Shown piece after piece: positions 54,981 through 56,544 of a DNA stretch of 56,544 nucleotides; position 1 is the first letter of the stretch; the number at the start of each line of letters is the position of its first letter. Made by a program: the position numbers and the translations under genes. This DNA comes from Tulasnella sp. 424. Taxonomy: Eukaryota > Basidiomycota > Agaricomycetes > Cantharellales > Tulasnellaceae. Location: positions 314-56,857 of the forward strand of contig WSUB01000224.1 of NCBI GenBank assembly GCA_019633425.1. Reading direction: 5' to 3'. Under the pieces are notes generated by a model. The model worked only from the letters and a program-made list of their open reading frames with translations. It made no database searches and was not told where the DNA came from.

Positions 54981-56544
54981 CGAGTGGTGAGTGCGTGGCC
55001 TTAAAATACAGTCGTTTGCAGTGATCGGGTGTTTCTTGATGGCACTAGTATGATTTGACAACTATTCCCGAGAGGATATTGAAGCCAGCCTCGCAACTGG
55101 GGGTGACGAGTGGTGAGTGCTCGCAAACCACGAGGCATGACGGCGTCTTATAGACGGCGACTTCGAATTGCCTTTAGGCCATGGGATAACAACGTGGGCT
55201 CCAGGAGATAAAGAGGATGTGCGATGGTCGAATCTGAGTGGGATACAGCTAGGTCAGTGCTCCAAAAGCAGAAGCGAGATCCTGAAGCTATATCTGGATA
55301 TCTCTTAGCCGAGATCTTGTAGCATGGACTTGGATAGGATAATGTGGTTTGCCACCTTTCCAACTTCGATAGAAATTCAGAGATGCCAGGACACCCAAGA
55401 CTGGCGGATGCCTGACATTTTCGATAGCGTGCCTCTAGGAGGACAAAATCTATAGATCCAAGAACGGTTTTAAAACCCTGTCACATTTAACTAATTATCA
55501 GAAGGGCTGCGCATATTTCGCAAGCAAGCAACAACCGACAATGAGACTCACTAGATATCATATAATTACCCTGAATCACTCCTACCGGTCCCATTGTTGT
55601 TGTTCGACCTTTTCAAGGTACATTTTCTAGTACATGAGTGAAAATCAATCGATACTGGTGTGAGGATTTCTCAACTACGTACGACCCGCTTCTCGTCCGG
55701 TCTTTTTGTGGTACGCGAGGCCTTCCCTATTGCTCATGACTCTTATAGAGCTTCGAGCTGGGGGATGGAGAACGCTTTTCGTTCGGTAGCCGAGGGACCG
55801 GAGGTGAAAGGCCAAACCGCGCGTGACGGGAAGCTGGGTAACGCGATCCAACCACGAAACGTCACACCACCACGAGAAGTCCAGGCCAGATGAGATCCAT
55901 CCCAAATTTACAGCTATACACATCAGATCTAAAATTACAAAACAAGATATTCTAGCTAGCGACTACGTACGTTTCGCGGTACCCCTGCCCAGGAAGCACA
56001 GTGAAACACCCCTACCTCGAAAACCCGCTGGCCCCAACCGCAAGGAGCGACACGTCGGTATTGTGGAACGCATGAGGAGGAGCGAGCGGGACGAGAGACG
56101 GGGAGGAGACGATGGGATGGGCGAGATTGACAGGTCAAATTCGAATCCAGACTGAGGAACCCGATGGAAATGCTGTTCCCGCCGACCCGTACGACCGGTG
56201 CCTTTCCGATACGCATGGTCATCCAATTCGCCGCGGAACACGCGTTGTCTGCAACCAAATGACGGAGATGTCGACACCGAGAGTCATTACGAGGGCAGGG
56301 GGAGATGGTGGTGAGGAAGAGGAGACATGCAAGGCTGGGGGACAGCGTTTCGGTGCGTCATACGTGCCGAACGACCAAATCTCGGCACAGGTACACATGA
56401 GCGTGAATACTGCGGCCTTGGCACGAAACCTTCCACCCACGCGATCTTCATCCAAATTGTCATTACTTATATGGGTACGTCCACGCCTTCAGCGCGGGAT
56501 TCCCAGAACCCAATGCTTACAGTCATTTTGCCATAGATCAGCTT
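54981..56544. other. Right-end spacer, orphan promoter fragment and right copy of segment S
   Basis: 55730-55860 matches the nucleotidase promoters at 49680-49830 and 53240-53400, including GTGACGGGAAGCTGGGTAAC, but no nucleotidase coding sequence follows, so a third gene was probably deleted. 56080-56430 repeats segment S of 48065-48480. The start of a further duplication unit is at 56384. No gene is supported in this stretch. Confidence 0.55.

Larger units (their letters stand above)
51992..56383. repeat. Segmental duplication unit B (pseudo-nucleotidase + Gag-like copy 8)
   Basis: Same order and orientation as unit A, starting GCACAGGTACATATGAGCG. A third unit begins at about 56384 and leaves the window. 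Confidence 0.75.

Noticed and set aside
1..56544. CRISPR arrays, operons, prokaryotic ribosome sites, rRNA or tRNA genes
   Set aside because: The window is eukaryotic with spliced genes. No short regularly spaced repeats or rRNA stretches were seen; a tRNA covariance scan was not possible by eye.

Overview
This window is nuclear DNA of a filamentous basidiomycete, most likely a mushroom-forming agaricomycete. The evidence is many short introns (about 45-80 nt) with GT-AG ends, an expanded set of F-box genes, fungal housekeeping genes (prefoldin 6, VTI1, a UBP2-like deubiquitinase) and fungal-type families (SRPK-like kinase, DUF3074 lipid-binding-like proteins). I spliced the genes by hand. 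Exon limits are given where reading phase, splice sites and paralog comparison all agree; there is no transcript support.

Left part (1-27.2 kb), mostly ordinary genes. Two tandem F-box/LRR-like genes share duplicated promoters (the first is cut by the window edge). Then come a membrane-anchored alpha/beta-hydrolase-like protein, two tandem F-box genes with a C4 zinc cluster (the first cut short), an SRPK-like kinase, an unknown 359-residue protein, a head-to-head prefoldin-6/VTI1 pair, a DUF3074 protein, a tiny protein with a KEN box, and a 14-exon UBP2-like ubiquitin protease.

Middle part (27.2-39.4 kb), the unusual region. It is a tandem array of six related genes or gene relics on the + strand. 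Each has an N-terminal domain that looks like the Gag domain of LTR retrotransposons, but in a host-style gene with about six exons, followed by an unrecognised beta-rich C-terminal domain, and with no protease, reverse transcriptase or integrase nearby. Copies 2 and 5 read through intact. Copies 1, 3 and 4 carry indels; copy 6 is diverged but open. Copy 4 is followed by, or fused to, a gene with two HMG boxes made by an internal duplication that copied the introns too. Two homologous introns of the array switch between GT-AG and GC-AG donors from copy to copy.

Right part (39.4-56.5 kb). Two large F-box/C4-zinc genes on the - strand are paralogs of the left pair. A second DUF3074 gene has the same exon plan as the first. 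Then follows a 3.6-4.4 kb segmental duplication: each unit has a 5'(3')-deoxyribonucleotidase-like (HAD) gene next to a further Gag-like gene (copies 7 and 8). The second nucleotidase copy is a decaying pseudogene, and a third unit starts at the right edge.

Taken together, the window shows repeated local duplication of F-box, Gag-like and HAD genes between stable housekeeping genes. Co-operation between the amplified families (for example ubiquitin-based control of a domesticated Gag-like protein) is a hypothesis only; the sequence shows clustering, not interaction.
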